A DNA stretch of 64,000 nucleotides from Novosphingobium terrae (GCF_017163935.1 NZ_JABVZR010000001.1:2046001-2110000), one strand, 5' to 3'; shown: positions 1 through 8,861, numbered from the stretch's first letter. Numbers and translations: made by a program. Notes: generated from the letters alone by a model not told the origin.

Positions 1-714
1 CCGGAAGCCGCCAGCACTCATGCCATGAGCGACGTGCCGGTTCTGGCCAATTTCAACAGCGGGGAATCCGCAGGCCTGTTCTATGCCGCCCATACGGTGG
101 AGCAGTACCGCAACCTCGCCCGGACATATTACGGCGACAAGGCCGATGCTTTCCTCAAACTCTATCCGGTAAGGAGCGATGCCGAGGTTGCGCCCACCGC
201 CGCCAGAATCGCGCGGGAAGCCGCCATTGCCTACAACTCGCGCCAGTGCGGGGTAATTCAGGCGAAATACAACAGATCGCCGGTCTATATCTCGATGTAT
301 GACCGCAAGCATCCCTATGCGCCGGGCGCGCACGTGGGCGATCAGGACCCGGCCACCATCGGCGCCTATCACAATGCCGACATCATCTACTGGTTCGACA
401 ATCTGGATGTCTTCAACGCCATCCGCCACACCCGCGACTGGACCGCAACCGACCGCGCTCTGGCCGGCACCATGTCCGATGCGCTGGTCGCCTTCGCCGC
501 CAACCGCGATCCCTCGACACCGGCACTGGGCTGGCCCGCATGGTCGGCGAAGAGCGATGGTTTCATGCGCTTTTCCAGCAAGGGGCAGTTCGAACCCTTC
601 AACACCAAAGCCATGGAATGGCTGGCAGCGAACAAGCCTGAAGCCGCGGCTTTGCCCAGCGGTGGCGGCATGGGCGCGCCGGGCATGATCAGCGGCAAGG
701 GGCCGCGAGACTGA
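1..714 (+). CDS. Carboxylesterase type B, C-terminal part (5' end outside window)
   Basis: The reading frame is open at base 1, so the true start lies upstream; an internal ATG at 25 is probably not the start. The visible 237 codons are the C-terminal third of a type-B carboxylesterase (alpha/beta hydrolase). They carry the GAYHNADI segment, whose His would be the catalytic base, but the nucleophile elbow is missing because of the window edge. The C-terminus is a loose Gly/Pro-rich tail. It is homologous to the next gene: compare FNAIRHTRDW here with FNAFRKTRDW there. The pair therefore looks like a tandem duplication. Substrate is unknown; esters of small organic acids or lactones are typical for the family. 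Confidence 0.85.
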   Translation, partial: PEAASTHAMSDVPVLANFNSGESAGLFYAAHTVEQYRNLARTYYGDKADAFLKLYPVRSDAEVAPTAARIAREAAIAYNSRQCGVIQAKYNRSPVYISMYDRKHPYAPGAHVGDQDPATIGAYHNADIIYWFDNLDVFNAIRHTRDWTATDRALAGTMSDALVAFAANRDPSTPALGWPAWSAKSDGFMRFSSKGQFEPFNTKAMEWLAANKPEAAALPSGGGMGAPGMISGKGPRD

Positions 715-772
715 CATTCCTCTATGGGGGCAAGACACAGAACGCCCCGATCACCCTTTCAAGGACCAGCGC

Positions 773-2443
773 ATGAGATGTTCCGCAAAACGCCGTTTCG
801 CCGCTGCCATGCTGGCCTGTGCTTCCGTGGCTCCGGCCTTTCAGGCTCATGCCGGGGTGGCGGTACCGGTTGGGGGCGATCCCGTCAGCATCGACAGTGG
901 GGCCGTGGCCGGCACGATGATCGATGGCGCGGTGAAGGCCTATCTCGGCGTGCCTTTCGCCGCGCCTCCGGTGCGAGAGAACCGCTGGCGCGCGCCTCAG
1001 CCTGTTGCGGCATGGCAGGGTGTTTACCATGCTGACGCCTTCAAACCGCAGTGCCCGCAAGGGATGCGCTCGGCCAGCATCAACCATTATTTCGGCGAGG
1101 AAAGCGTTTCGGAGGATTGCCTCTACCTCAACCTCTGGGCGCCCGCTCAAGCCAGGCCGGGCGCCAGAATGCCGGTGGTGGTGTGGATCTATGGCGGGGC
1201 CTTTACCGTGGGGTCGGCCTCCAGCCCGATCTATTCCGGAGCGCCTTTGGCGCATAAGGGGGTGATCTATGTCGCGCCCAACTATCGCCTTGGCGTGCTT
1301 GGCTTTATGGCCCATCCCGCACTGACGGCGGAAAGCGGACATCATGCCAGCGGCAATTGGGGCTTCCTCGATCAGGTCGCCGCGCTGCAATGGGTGAAGC
1401 GCAACATCGCCTCCTTCGGCGGCGATCCGGACAATGTGACGCTGGTGGGGCAATCGGCAGGTTCGATCTCGATCAACAATCTGCAGGCCAGTCCGCTGGC
1501 CAAGGGGCTGTTCACCCGCGTGCTGGGGCTGAGCGGCTCAGCCACGCGCGGCGGCCCTGTCGATGCCATGGGCGCGACTTTGGCTCAGGCCGAAAGCACC
1601 GGGCAGAAGTTCCAGCAGGCGCTCAAGGCCGCCGATATCGCGGCCATGCGCCAGATCTCCTTCGACAAGATCATGGCAGCGGCCCAGCAGAGCGGCATTC
1701 GCATCGGCCCCAACATCGACGGCTGGTATCTGCCCGATACGGTGCAGCATATCTTTGAGGCCGGGCAGCAGAGCGACGTACCCGTGGTGACTGGATCGAT
1801 GGCGAATGACCTTGGCACCAATGTGCCGATCCGCGCCGCCCGCAGCCTGAGCGCCTATCGGCAGTCCGCGCAAACCACCTATGGCGAGAAAGCCGCGCAG
1901 TTCCTGAAGCTCTGGCCTGCACGCGATGATGCATCGGCGGCGGCTCAGACCGAACAGCTCGGGCGAGACAGCGGCTTCGGGCTTGGCGCCTACAGTTGGG
2001 CCAGGCTGCAGGCCACGCATGGCAGGCAGCCTGCTTACCTTTATCTTTTTACCAAGGTTCAGCCGTTTACGCCGGGGGTAACCTTCTCCGATTTCGATCC
2101 CGCCACGGCGGGCGCCTATCATATGGGCGATGTACCCTATGTGCTGGGCACTTATGATGCGTTCAACGCCTTCCGCAAAACCCGCGATTGGGGTCAGGCT
2201 GACCGGACGCTCTCGGAGGATCTGCAAAAACTGGTGGTCAGCTATGCAAGCACGGGCGTTCCCGAAGGTGGAGCCATCCGGCTGGTGAAATTCGATCCCA
2301 AGGATGAATGTCGCACCGTGATCGACGATCACACCAGCGTCGAGAAGCTGAACACACCGGGCCTGTCCTTCCTGCTCGATACCCAAGCCGCGCCTCAGCC
2401 ACCGGTGACGCCTGCGGCCAATGGTGCAAAACCAACCTATTGA
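773..2443 (+). CDS. Secreted carboxylesterase type B (alpha/beta hydrolase)
   Basis: A 556-residue protein of normal family length. The start has AAGGA at 760-764 ahead of the ATG. An N-terminal signal peptide of about 27 residues ending near AQAHAG-type residues (FQAHAG) predicts export to the periplasm or outside. The oxyanion region reads YGGAFTVGS, and the nucleophile elbow is GQSAGS with Ser228; many relatives have GESAG, so Gln replaces Glu here. The catalytic His is probably His450 in AGAYHMGD. The role is hydrolysis of carboxylic esters; the substrate cannot be read from sequence. It lies 58 bases after the partial paralogue and may be co-transcribed with it. Confidence 0.88.
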   Translation: MRCSAKRRFAAAMLACASVAPAFQAHAGVAVPVGGDPVSIDSGAVAGTMIDGAVKAYLGVPFAAPPVRENRWRAPQPVAAWQGVYHADAFKPQCPQGMRSASINHYFGEESVSEDCLYLNLWAPAQARPGARMPVVVWIYGGAFTVGSASSPIYSGAPLAHKGVIYVAPNYRLGVLGFMAHPALTAESGHHASGNWGFLDQVAALQWVKRNIASFGGDPDNVTLVGQSAGSISINNLQASPLAKGLFTRVLGLSGSATRGGPVDAMGATLAQAESTGQKFQQALKAADIAAMRQISFDKIMAAAQQSGIRIGPNIDGWYLPDTVQHIFEAGQQSDVPVVTGSMANDLGTNVPIRAARSLSAYRQSAQTTYGEKAAQFLKLWPARDDASAAAQTEQLGRDSGFGLGAYSWARLQATHGRQPAYLYLFTKVQPFTPGVTFSDFDPATAGAYHMGDVPYVLGTYDAFNAFRKTRDWGQADRTLSEDLQKLVVSYASTGVPEGGAIRLVKFDPKDECRTVIDDHTSVEKLNTPGLSFLLDTQAAPQPPVTPAANGAKPTY

Positions 2444-2451
2444 ACGATAAC

Positions 2452-2520
2452 AGCAGGCAAGGAGCCCCCTGCCCTCGCCTGCTGATTGCCAGCCTTCCGG
2501 GTTTGGCCCGGATGGGCTGG
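2452..2520 (+). terminator. Two tandem hairpins after the esterase gene
   Basis: The first hairpin has 7-bp arms AGCAGGC (2452-2458) and GCCTGCT (2477-2483). The second pairs CCAGCC (2489-2494) with GGCTGG (2515-2520) and CCGGG (2497-2501) with CCCGG (2507-2511). Neither has a T-run, so intrinsic termination is uncertain; mRNA 3'-end protection is an alternative. They separate the esterases from the reductase gene. Confidence 0.4.
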
Positions 2521-2625
2521 TCGCTCTGTTGGAGCACCTTGTCCCGCATGTCCTGCATATCAGCCGGATCAATCCCTATCGGGTGATCTGCGGGCGCAGC
2601 TTTGATTCTGGTCGCGATGTGGAAT

Positions 2626-2648
2626 ATATCAATATCTTGTGTTGATAT
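2626..2648 (+). promoter_or_regulatory. Inverted repeat upstream of the ribonucleotide reductase gene
   Basis: A perfect 7-bp inverted repeat, ATATCAA (2626-2632) and TTGATAT (2642-2648), with a 9-base spacer, sits about 78 bases before the nrdJ start. It lies in an AT-rich patch that also contains ATATTGAT at 2666-2673. A symmetrical site here suggests a dimeric regulator. An NrdR-like box is possible in principle, since NrdR controls reductase genes through paired AT-rich boxes, but the match to the usual NrdR consensus is poor. Confidence 0.4.
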
Positions 2649-2725
2649 GCAGGCCTCCAATCCACATATTGATCAGGATATCACATTTACCCTTCAAGCT
2701 GCCGCCCCATCAACGGAGATCATCC

Positions 2726-5245
2726 ATGCGTCCAACCCCGGCTCCCAGCTTTCGTGCGCTCGATCCGGGCATGGGCGTCGCGGTGGCCGAGCGGACCTAT
2801 CTGCGCCGCATCCTGACGGATGAGGCGGCCAGCCTGCTCGACCCCGAGATCGCGCTGAACCCCAGGGACCCGGATCTGAAGCCCTGGCTGGTGGCGCTGG
2901 GCAACAGCGGCTTTACCGCCAGCCTGAGCCCCGATGCCGCGCATCGCGGCATGGTGCCGCCCACCCGCTGGGAAAGCTGGGGCGAGCTGGCCGGTCGCGT
3001 GGCTTATGGCAATGCCTCACTGCTGGCGCTGGTGCAGGGTGATCCCGCCACGCGAGACGCCCAGTCGGCGGAATTGCGCGATCTGATCGCCAAGGGCGCC
3101 GTGCTGATGTCGGGCCGCCACCTCCAGCAGGGCGACGAAAAGCAGATCGACCGCCCGCAGGAGGTCTTCACCAATTGCAGCACCGCAGCGACCTCCTTCG
3201 CGCTGTTCTATCTGCTGCTCAACGGATCGGGCGTGGGGCGCTGCTATGACGACGATCTGATGCTCACCAATTGGGATAATATGCCCACCATCCGCGTGGT
3301 GCTGGATGATGCCCATCCCGATTTCGATCCCTCCCAGCATACATCGGTGCGCGATGCCCGGCATCTCTATGGCAAGGGCGCCAATGTGGTGTGGTTCAAC
3401 GTGCCCGACACGCGCGAAGGCTGGGCTCAGGCCGTCGAGCAGCTGGAAATCATGACCTATCAAAAGGTCTTCCGTGACAGCCTGCTGGTGCTGGACTTTT
3501 CAGCCGTGCGCGGTCGCGGCGAGCCGATCATGGGCATGCAGGGCCGCCCCTCCTCCGGCCCGGTGCCGCTGATGAATGCGTTCGAGAAGATCGCCAAGAT
3601 CAAGGGCGCTGGCCTCTCGCCCTGGCGCCAGACGCTCTACATCGACCATTATCTGGCCGAACCGGTGCTGGTGGGCGGCGCCCGCCGCGCGGCGCGCATG
3701 TCCACCAAGCACTGGTCCGATCTGGAGGCGGTGGACTTTATCGAGGTGAAGCGGCCCATCGAATATGATGGCCTCTCGATGGAAGAGGTTCTGGCTGTGC
3801 GCGAAAGCAGCGCCTTCCCGCCCATGGCCTTCCTGTGGTCCAGCAACAACAGCATCACCGTGGACGCCGATTTCTGGCGTCGGTTGGAAATGCCCGAGGA
3901 TGACCCGGACTACAACAGCCAGCGCAGCCGCCATGCCCGCCATGTCTTCAGCCGCGCCGCGCAATGTGCCTATGGCGACGGCACCGGAGAGCCCGGCTTC
4001 ATCAACGAGGACCAGTTGGTGAAGAACGATGCCGGTCTGGATGCCGCCGTGTTTCGTAGCGGCGATTTCGTGGGGTCTGACCGCTACAGCGTGCAGGATG
4101 AGACGCGGCTCTACCTCGCCCGTCTGGCCCGCATCACCGCCAGCAAAAGCAACGGCTATATCGTCAACCCCTGCGGCGAGATCGTGCTGAGCGTGTTGGG
4201 GGCCTTCTGCGTCATCGCCGATGTCGCCCCCTTCCATTGCGACACGCTGGAGGAAGCCCATCAGGCCGTGCGCGCCGCCACCCGCGCCCTGATGCGCGTC
4301 AATCTGATGGACAGCCTCTATGCCGCCGAGGTGCGCCGCACCAACCGCATCGGCGTGGGGCTGACGGGTGTGCATGAATTCGCGTGGAAGTTCTTTCAGG
4401 TGGGTTTCCGCGATCTGATCGCCCCGGATTTCGACGGCTATCGGCAGACGGCGCAGGCTGATCTGACAGAAGCCTCACCCGCCATCCGCGCGGCAGCCTT
4501 CTGGGAAACCCTTGGCTCGCTTTCTCGCGCAGTGCATACCGAAGCCGTGGACTATGCCGATGTGCTGGGCGTTTCCGTGCCCCACACCATGACCACCATC
4601 AAGCCCTCCGGCTCGGTCTCGAAACTGTTCGGCCTGACCGAAGGATGGCACCTGCCCTCGATGCTGCGCTACCTGCGCTGGGTGCAATATCGCGATGACG
4701 ATCCGCTGGTCGAAGATTACGCCAAGGCCGGTTACCCGGTGCGCAAGCTGGAGGTCTACAAGGGCCACACCATCGTCGGCTTCCCCACCGCCCCGCTGAT
4801 CACCACGCTGGAGGGGATCGAACCCCATCTGGTCACCGCCAGCGAGGCCAGCATGGAGGAGCAATTCGCCTGGCTGCAACTGGGCGAGAAATTCTGGCTG
4901 GAGGGCTTCACCGGCCACGATTGGCAGAACGGCAGCAAAGCCACCCCCGCCTATGGCAACCAGATCAGCTACACGCTGAAATATAGCCCTAGCCAGACCA
5001 GCTTCGCGCTGTTCGAGGCGATGCTGCGCCAGCATCAGCCCCATGTCCGCGCCTGCTCGGTGATGCCGCAGTCCGACGATCTGACGGCCTATGAATATCT
5101 GCCCGAGGAGCCCGTCGCCAAGGCCGAGTTCGAGCGTATCGCCCGCGCCATCCAGCGCACCACCCTGTCCGAGGACGTGGCGCGCGAGCATCTCGATTGC
5201 GCGACGGGTGCCTGCCCCATCGAATTCCGCGACGAAGCGGCGTGA
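2726..5245 (+). CDS. nrdJ: Adenosylcobalamin-dependent ribonucleotide reductase (class II)
   Basis: Reduces ribonucleotides to deoxyribonucleotides using a radical generated from coenzyme B12, oxygen-independently. The start at 2726 is preferred over an in-frame ATG at 2639 because GGAG (2715-2718) precedes it; this gives 839 residues. The first redox Cys is Cys151 (NCSTAAT). The active-site loop NPCGE holds Asn481, Cys483 (thiyl radical) and Glu485. A phosphate-binding type segment reads TTIKPSGSVS. The C-terminal shuttle pair is Cys825 and Cys830 in CATGACPI, spaced as in the monomeric triphosphate reductase of Lactobacillus, so a triphosphate-reducing (RTPR-like) enzyme is likely. No ATP cone is evident at the N-terminus. 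No neighbouring nrdA or nrdB is present. Confidence 0.92.
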   Translation: MRPTPAPSFRALDPGMGVAVAERTYLRRILTDEAASLLDPEIALNPRDPDLKPWLVALGNSGFTASLSPDAAHRGMVPPTRWESWGELAGRVAYGNASLLALVQGDPATRDAQSAELRDLIAKGAVLMSGRHLQQGDEKQIDRPQEVFTNCSTAATSFALFYLLLNGSGVGRCYDDDLMLTNWDNMPTIRVVLDDAHPDFDPSQHTSVRDARHLYGKGANVVWFNVPDTREGWAQAVEQLEIMTYQKVFRDSLLVLDFSAVRGRGEPIMGMQGRPSSGPVPLMNAFEKIAKIKGAGLSPWRQTLYIDHYLAEPVLVGGARRAARMSTKHWSDLEAVDFIEVKRPIEYDGLSMEEVLAVRESSAFPPMAFLWSSNNSITVDADFWRRLEMPEDDPDYNSQRSRHARHVFSRAAQCAYGDGTGEPGFINEDQLVKNDAGLDAAVFRSGDFVGSDRYSVQDETRLYLARLARITASKSNGYIVNPCGEIVLSVLGAFCVIADVAPFHCDTLEEAHQAVRAATRALMRVNLMDSLYAAEVRRTNRIGVGLTGVHEFAWKFFQVGFRDLIAPDFDGYRQTAQADLTEASPAIRAAAFWETLGSLSRAVHTEAVDYADVLGVSVPHTMTTIKPSGSVSKLFGLTEGWHLPSMLRYLRWVQYRDDDPLVEDYAKAGYPVRKLEVYKGHTIVGFPTAPLITTLEGIEPHLVTASEASMEEQFAWLQLGEKFWLEGFTGHDWQNGSKATPAYGNQISYTLKYSPSQTSFALFEAMLRQHQPHVRACSVMPQSDDLTAYEYLPEEPVAKAEFERIARAIQRTTLSEDVAREHLDCATGACPIEFRDEAA

Positions 5246-5254
5246 CCGCTGCCG

Positions 5255-5281
5255 CAGGGCCGCCCTCCCCGGGGCGCCCTG
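5255..5281 (+). terminator. GC-rich hairpin after nrdJ
   Basis: The arms CAGGGC-CGCCC (5255-5265) and GGGCGCCCTG (5272-5281) pair with one bulged base, starting 10 bases after the nrdJ stop codon. It is followed by CGCAGGCC rather than a T-run, so it may be a weak or Rho-assisted terminator. Confidence 0.45.
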
Positions 5282-5520
5282 CGCAGGCCTTCCTATAGTG
5301 CTGGCCAAAATTCAATTTGCCGGTGGAGCCATCCATCTCCATCCTGCCCCGCAACAAGAACGGGCGCGAAGACACGCGCTCAGGGGGAGACCGGGAGCGC
5401 CTATGCTGACCACAGGGGCAAGATGCGTCGATTGTGAGGGCAACACCAGGGGCCCGGGCTGACGCGCCGCCCCCCCTATTCTCCCTTCGAAAGGCACGGT
5501 TCGACAAGGAGCCTCGGCAT

Positions 5521-6885
5521 ATGGGCCAGTCCACGTCTCTTTTCACCTTCTACGGCGATCCGCAGCGCGAAACCTCCGCGCCATCGCGCAAGACGAGCGC
5601 CACGCCACACCCCGCCACCTCCGGCATGCCCGAGGTGCCCTACGCCAATATTCCCAGCTTTCCGCAATTGCGCGCCTTTGCCTCGGTGGCGGAAACCCGC
5701 AGCGTCTCGCGCGGGGCGAGCGATCTGGCGCGCTCGCAACCGGCGGTTACGCAGGCCATCGCCAATCTGGAAAGCTGGTTCGGTGTGCCGCTGTTCCTGC
5801 GCCAGCGCAGCGGCCTGTTCCTGACCGAGGCGGGCATGATAGTGCATCACCGCGTGCAGCGCTATGTCTGCGACATGCGCGGCGCCCTGCTGGAATTCGG
5901 CGGCGAGCGCGGCTGGACCAGCGCCCATGCCGATGCCCTTGCCGGGCGGCTGACGCGCCCGCTGATCGTCACCCTGCTGCTGATCGATGAATTCGGCTCG
6001 CTGGTCCATGCCGCCAAGATGCTGCAACAGCGCGAGGCGACGCTGCGCAAGGCCGTCGGCAGCCTCGAATCCGAACTCGACGCGCCGATCTTCGATCGCG
6101 AGCCCCATGGCATCAGCACCAACCAGCAAGGCAAGCAGCTGGCCTCCCGCATGCGTCTGGCCATGCGCGAGCTGGAAGCCGCGCGCGAGGAGGTCAACGC
6201 CGGTTTCGGCGTGGAGAATGGCCGCATTCTGGTGGGCGCGATGATGCTGGCGGGCAATCACCTGCTGACCTCGGTGCTGCAAAGCTTCACCCGCGCCTAT
6301 CCGCAGGCGCAGGTTTCAGTCACCAATGCCACCTATGACATGCTGCTCGATCGCCTGAAGCGCGGCTCGATCGATTTCGTGGTGGGGCTGCAAAACCGCC
6401 CTCCGGCCACAGACAATGTGCTGGAGCAGGTGATCGCCGCCGATCCCTTCGTGCTGGCCGTGCGCCGCGGCCACCCGCTGCTGGCGCAGGAAAAGGTCAC
6501 CCGCAACGATCTGGCCCAATATGACTGGGTGCTTTCCGCCCCCGGCGCGATCCGGCGGCAGGCCTTCGAGGACCTCTTCGCGGGCATGGCCCGCCCCTTT
6601 GGCCGGGTCGAGACCCATTCGCTGGTGACGATCATGGCGCTGCTGGCTGACAGCAATGCGATCGCCGTTCTCACCCGCTCCGAACTACTGCTGGCCGAGG
6701 AGTTGGGGGACCGTCTGGCAGCGCTCGATTTCGGGCCTCTGGAGACGGAAAGCTGCGTGGCGATGATCACCCGCCGCGGCTGGCTGCCCACGCGCTTGCA
6801 GACCGCCTTCGCCCATGCCTTGCGCGGGCTGGATCGGGAGCCGGGCAGTCTTTCGCCTTTCGAAAGCGCTTTGTTGAGGGGGTAA
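5521..6885 (+). CDS. LysR-type transcriptional regulator with two N-terminal HTH domains
   Basis: A 454-residue regulator, clearly longer than the usual 290-330 of the family. The ATG at 5521 follows AAGGAG (5506-5511), which decides the start over an in-frame ATG at 5434. After a 40-residue Ser/Thr/Pro-rich leader come two LysR-like winged helix-turn-helix regions. The first contains LRAFASVAETRSVSRGASDL and SQPAVTQAIANLE; the second contains EFGSLVHAAKMLQQREATL and RKAVGSLESEL. A LysR substrate-binding domain follows, with typical segments ILVGAMM, SIDFVVGLQ and LAVRRGHPLL. The effector is unknown. It lies about 275 bases after nrdJ but is separated by a hairpin, so a regulatory link to nrdJ is only conjecture. 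Confidence 0.85.
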   Translation: MGQSTSLFTFYGDPQRETSAPSRKTSATPHPATSGMPEVPYANIPSFPQLRAFASVAETRSVSRGASDLARSQPAVTQAIANLESWFGVPLFLRQRSGLFLTEAGMIVHHRVQRYVCDMRGALLEFGGERGWTSAHADALAGRLTRPLIVTLLLIDEFGSLVHAAKMLQQREATLRKAVGSLESELDAPIFDREPHGISTNQQGKQLASRMRLAMRELEAAREEVNAGFGVENGRILVGAMMLAGNHLLTSVLQSFTRAYPQAQVSVTNATYDMLLDRLKRGSIDFVVGLQNRPPATDNVLEQVIAADPFVLAVRRGHPLLAQEKVTRNDLAQYDWVLSAPGAIRRQAFEDLFAGMARPFGRVETHSLVTIMALLADSNAIAVLTRSELLLAEELGDRLAALDFGPLETESCVAMITRRGWLPTRLQTAFAHALRGLDREPGSLSPFESALLRG

Positions 6886-7165
6886 AAGGGGCTGGAAGAA
6901 GGGAGAATGCAAGGGGGCTTTGTTGGTTGCATGTCTCAAGAGGAATGCCCGGCCCCCTCGCATATCCTCTTGAAACCGTCATCCCGCGACCAAGACGAAA
7001 ACGCCCAATTTCAGCCACGCTGACAACGATCTTCTGCATAAAACCCTCATGCCTCGGCATCGGCTTCCCCCGCACGGAAGGATCAATTGCCCCATTCGGT
7101 TCTTTCACAAGCACGCCTCGAATGTCTCGGGGATATTCCTGCCTCTCCAGCCGAAAGGACTTTCC

Positions 7166-7453
7166 ATGAGGATTGATCGCAAGCTTACCGCCACCGCCCT
7201 GACCGGTCTGGCTCTGGCCGCCACCATCGGCATGGCCGCACCTGCCTCGGCTCAGGTCACGCATGAAACGCAGGAGCAGCACAGCACCCGCACCAGCACC
7301 ACCGTTCCGGGCAATGTCTCGACCAACAAGGTGAAGGTGGTTCATGTGAAGAAGCATGTGGCCGCGCCCGCCAAGCCCGCCCCGGGTTCCACCGTGCACA
7401 CCACCGTGACCAAGACGGAGCATCGCGCCGCGTCGAGCCAGTCCGGCCAATAA
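7166..7453 (+). CDS. Small secreted protein of unknown function
   Basis: A 95-residue protein; AAAGGA at 7154-7159 supports the ATG at 7166. The first 30 residues form a clear Sec signal peptide ending PASAQ. The mature part of about 65 residues is rich in Thr, Val, Lys, His and Ser with no Cys and little predicted fold (for example KVKVVHVKKHVA and APAKPAPG). I recognise no domain. It may be a periplasmic or envelope-associated basic peptide. The gene stands alone between the LysR regulator and the GGDEF gene. Confidence 0.7.
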   Translation: MRIDRKLTATALTGLALAATIGMAAPASAQVTHETQEQHSTRTSTTVPGNVSTNKVKVVHVKKHVAAPAKPAPGSTVHTTVTKTEHRAASSQSGQ

Positions 7454-7471
7454 AAATTTCATGTAAAATCG

Positions 7472-7502
7472 ATCGTCACGGGGCATGATGCCTCGTGGCG
7501 AT
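7472..7502 (+). terminator. 14-bp stem-loop after the small secreted-protein gene
   Basis: ATCGTCACGGGGCA (7472-7485) can pair with TGCCTCGTGGCGAT (7489-7502) along all 14 positions if two G-U pairs are allowed, with loop TGA. The wobble pairs imply that the RNA on the plus strand is the relevant molecule. No T-run follows. It starts 18 bases after the stop codon. Confidence 0.5.
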
Positions 7503-7661
7503 TGCGCGAAACAGGCCGCCCGGGCCTGACTTGTCCGTAAGGCAAACCGCCTTGAACGGTCCGTTTTCGCGCGGACGGCAAAAGCTGTCAGAATTTAACG
7601 CTTAATTTCATTCTCTGCGCCAAGGTATGGCTCAACCGCCATCCCCCCAACGGCTCAGGCA

Positions 7662-8861
7662 ATGCACGTCGATCTCACCACGCTCTATCTTCTCGTCATC
7701 GGCACGCTGCTGGTCAGCGCGGCCATGACGCTGTGGGAGCGTAAAATTCGCCCTGAACACCGCGATGCCATGGGCTTTTGGGCGGCGGGTTACACGGCTC
7801 TGGCAGCGGGCTGCCTGGCCGCGACGGATCGCCATATGCTGCCCGGTGTTTGCGGTGCGGCCACCAGCAATCTCATCATCATGACCGGCTATTTGCTGAT
7901 TCTCGAAGGCGTGGCTGCATTGAACGGCCGTCGACATCGGATCGCTTCCGCCGGCTTGCTGGCCGGCATTGCGGTGGCCTGGTGCGTGGCCGGAACGCGC
8001 TGGCAGGGGCTGGTGTGGGACTATGTCTCGGCCCTGCCCATCGCGCTGGTCAGCGCCGCGACCATGCGCGAGGTCCTGCTCTGCCATCCTCTCAAACATT
8101 TGCGGGCACGGCGGGTTATCGTCGTCACCACGGCCAGCTATGCCTTGCTCTATGCAGGCCGAGCCTTGCTGCTGCCTTTCCTGACCCAGGCCTTTGGCCC
8201 GGGTTTTATGGCCATGGCCAGCGCGGTGACGATGTATGGCGGCGTGCTCTATTCCGTGGTGCTGCCCATGGCGCTGCTGACGCTGATCCGCGAGGAAGCC
8301 CATGACCGCCTGCTCCGCGCCTCGCTGACCGATTATCTGACCGGCCTCGGCAACCGCCAGTGGTTCTTCGAGCAAGGCGCGCGTCTGCTGGGCGAGCCGC
8401 ATCGCTCGCTCTCGCTGCTGGCCTTCGATATGGACCATTTCAAGGCGATCAATGACCGCCATGGCCATGCCACGGGCGATGAGGTGCTGCGCAGCTTCGC
8501 CCGCATTGCCCGCAAGCTTCTGGGCCCTGACGCCGTTCTCGCCCGCATCGGCGGCGAGGAATTTGCCGCCCTTCTGCCCGATTGCGACGGCATGCAGGCC
8601 CGCCGCATCGGTCAGGCCGTGGTGCAGCATTTCGCCGACCATGCCTCGATCACCGCCCACGGCCTTGCGGTGCATGCCACGGTCAGCATCGGTCTGGCCG
8701 ATATGGCGATCGGCCTGCGCACCAGCGAAAGCCGCGCCGAGGACGATCTGGCGGCGCTGCTCTCGGCGGCGGATCGCGCGCTTTATGCGGCCAAGGCTCG
8801 CGGACGCAACCGGGTGGAAAGCGCCGTGCTGGCCCCTCTGCCCCGCGTCTCTTTCGGCTGA
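7662..8861 (+). CDS. Membrane-anchored diguanylate cyclase (GGDEF protein)
   Basis: Makes the second messenger cyclic di-GMP from GTP. The first roughly 215 of 399 residues are strongly hydrophobic and form about six membrane spans, probably a sensor of the MASE kind, although I cannot assign a named MASE family. The C-terminal GGDEF domain has the signature GGEEF at residues 297-301 and the upstream DYLTGLGNR and FDMDHFKAINDRHGH segments. The allosteric inhibitory site (RxxD five residues before the signature) is absent: that position reads GPDA. The enzyme may therefore lack product inhibition at this site. No strong ribosome-binding site precedes the ATG, so the start is moderately certain. 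Confidence 0.87.
   Translation: MHVDLTTLYLLVIGTLLVSAAMTLWERKIRPEHRDAMGFWAAGYTALAAGCLAATDRHMLPGVCGAATSNLIIMTGYLLILEGVAALNGRRHRIASAGLLAGIAVAWCVAGTRWQGLVWDYVSALPIALVSAATMREVLLCHPLKHLRARRVIVVTTASYALLYAGRALLLPFLTQAFGPGFMAMASAVTMYGGVLYSVVLPMALLTLIREEAHDRLLRASLTDYLTGLGNRQWFFEQGARLLGEPHRSLSLLAFDMDHFKAINDRHGHATGDEVLRSFARIARKLLGPDAVLARIGGEEFAALLPDCDGMQARRIGQAVVQHFADHASITAHGLAVHATVSIGLADMAIGLRTSESRAEDDLAALLSAADRALYAAKARGRNRVESAVLAPLPRVSFG

Noticed and set aside
2444..2725. Cobalamin riboswitch before nrdJ
   Set aside because: No B12-box-like consensus and too few conserved junction features are visible; the region shows two simple hairpins and an AT-rich palindrome.
6886..6935. Possible decayed copy of the double-hairpin repeat (GAAGAAGGGAGAATGCAAGG)
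   Set aside because: Only the first roughly 20 bases resemble the repeat's opening; neither hairpin arm nor the closing end is present.
7530..7600. Resemblance to a cyclic di-GMP-I riboswitch before the GGDEF gene (GGCAAACC, later GGACGGCAAAAGC)
   Set aside because: Only two short pieces match. The stem arrangement and tetraloop/receptor pair of the class are absent, and the hairpins seen here are AAGGC/GCCTT and GTCCG/CGGAC instead.
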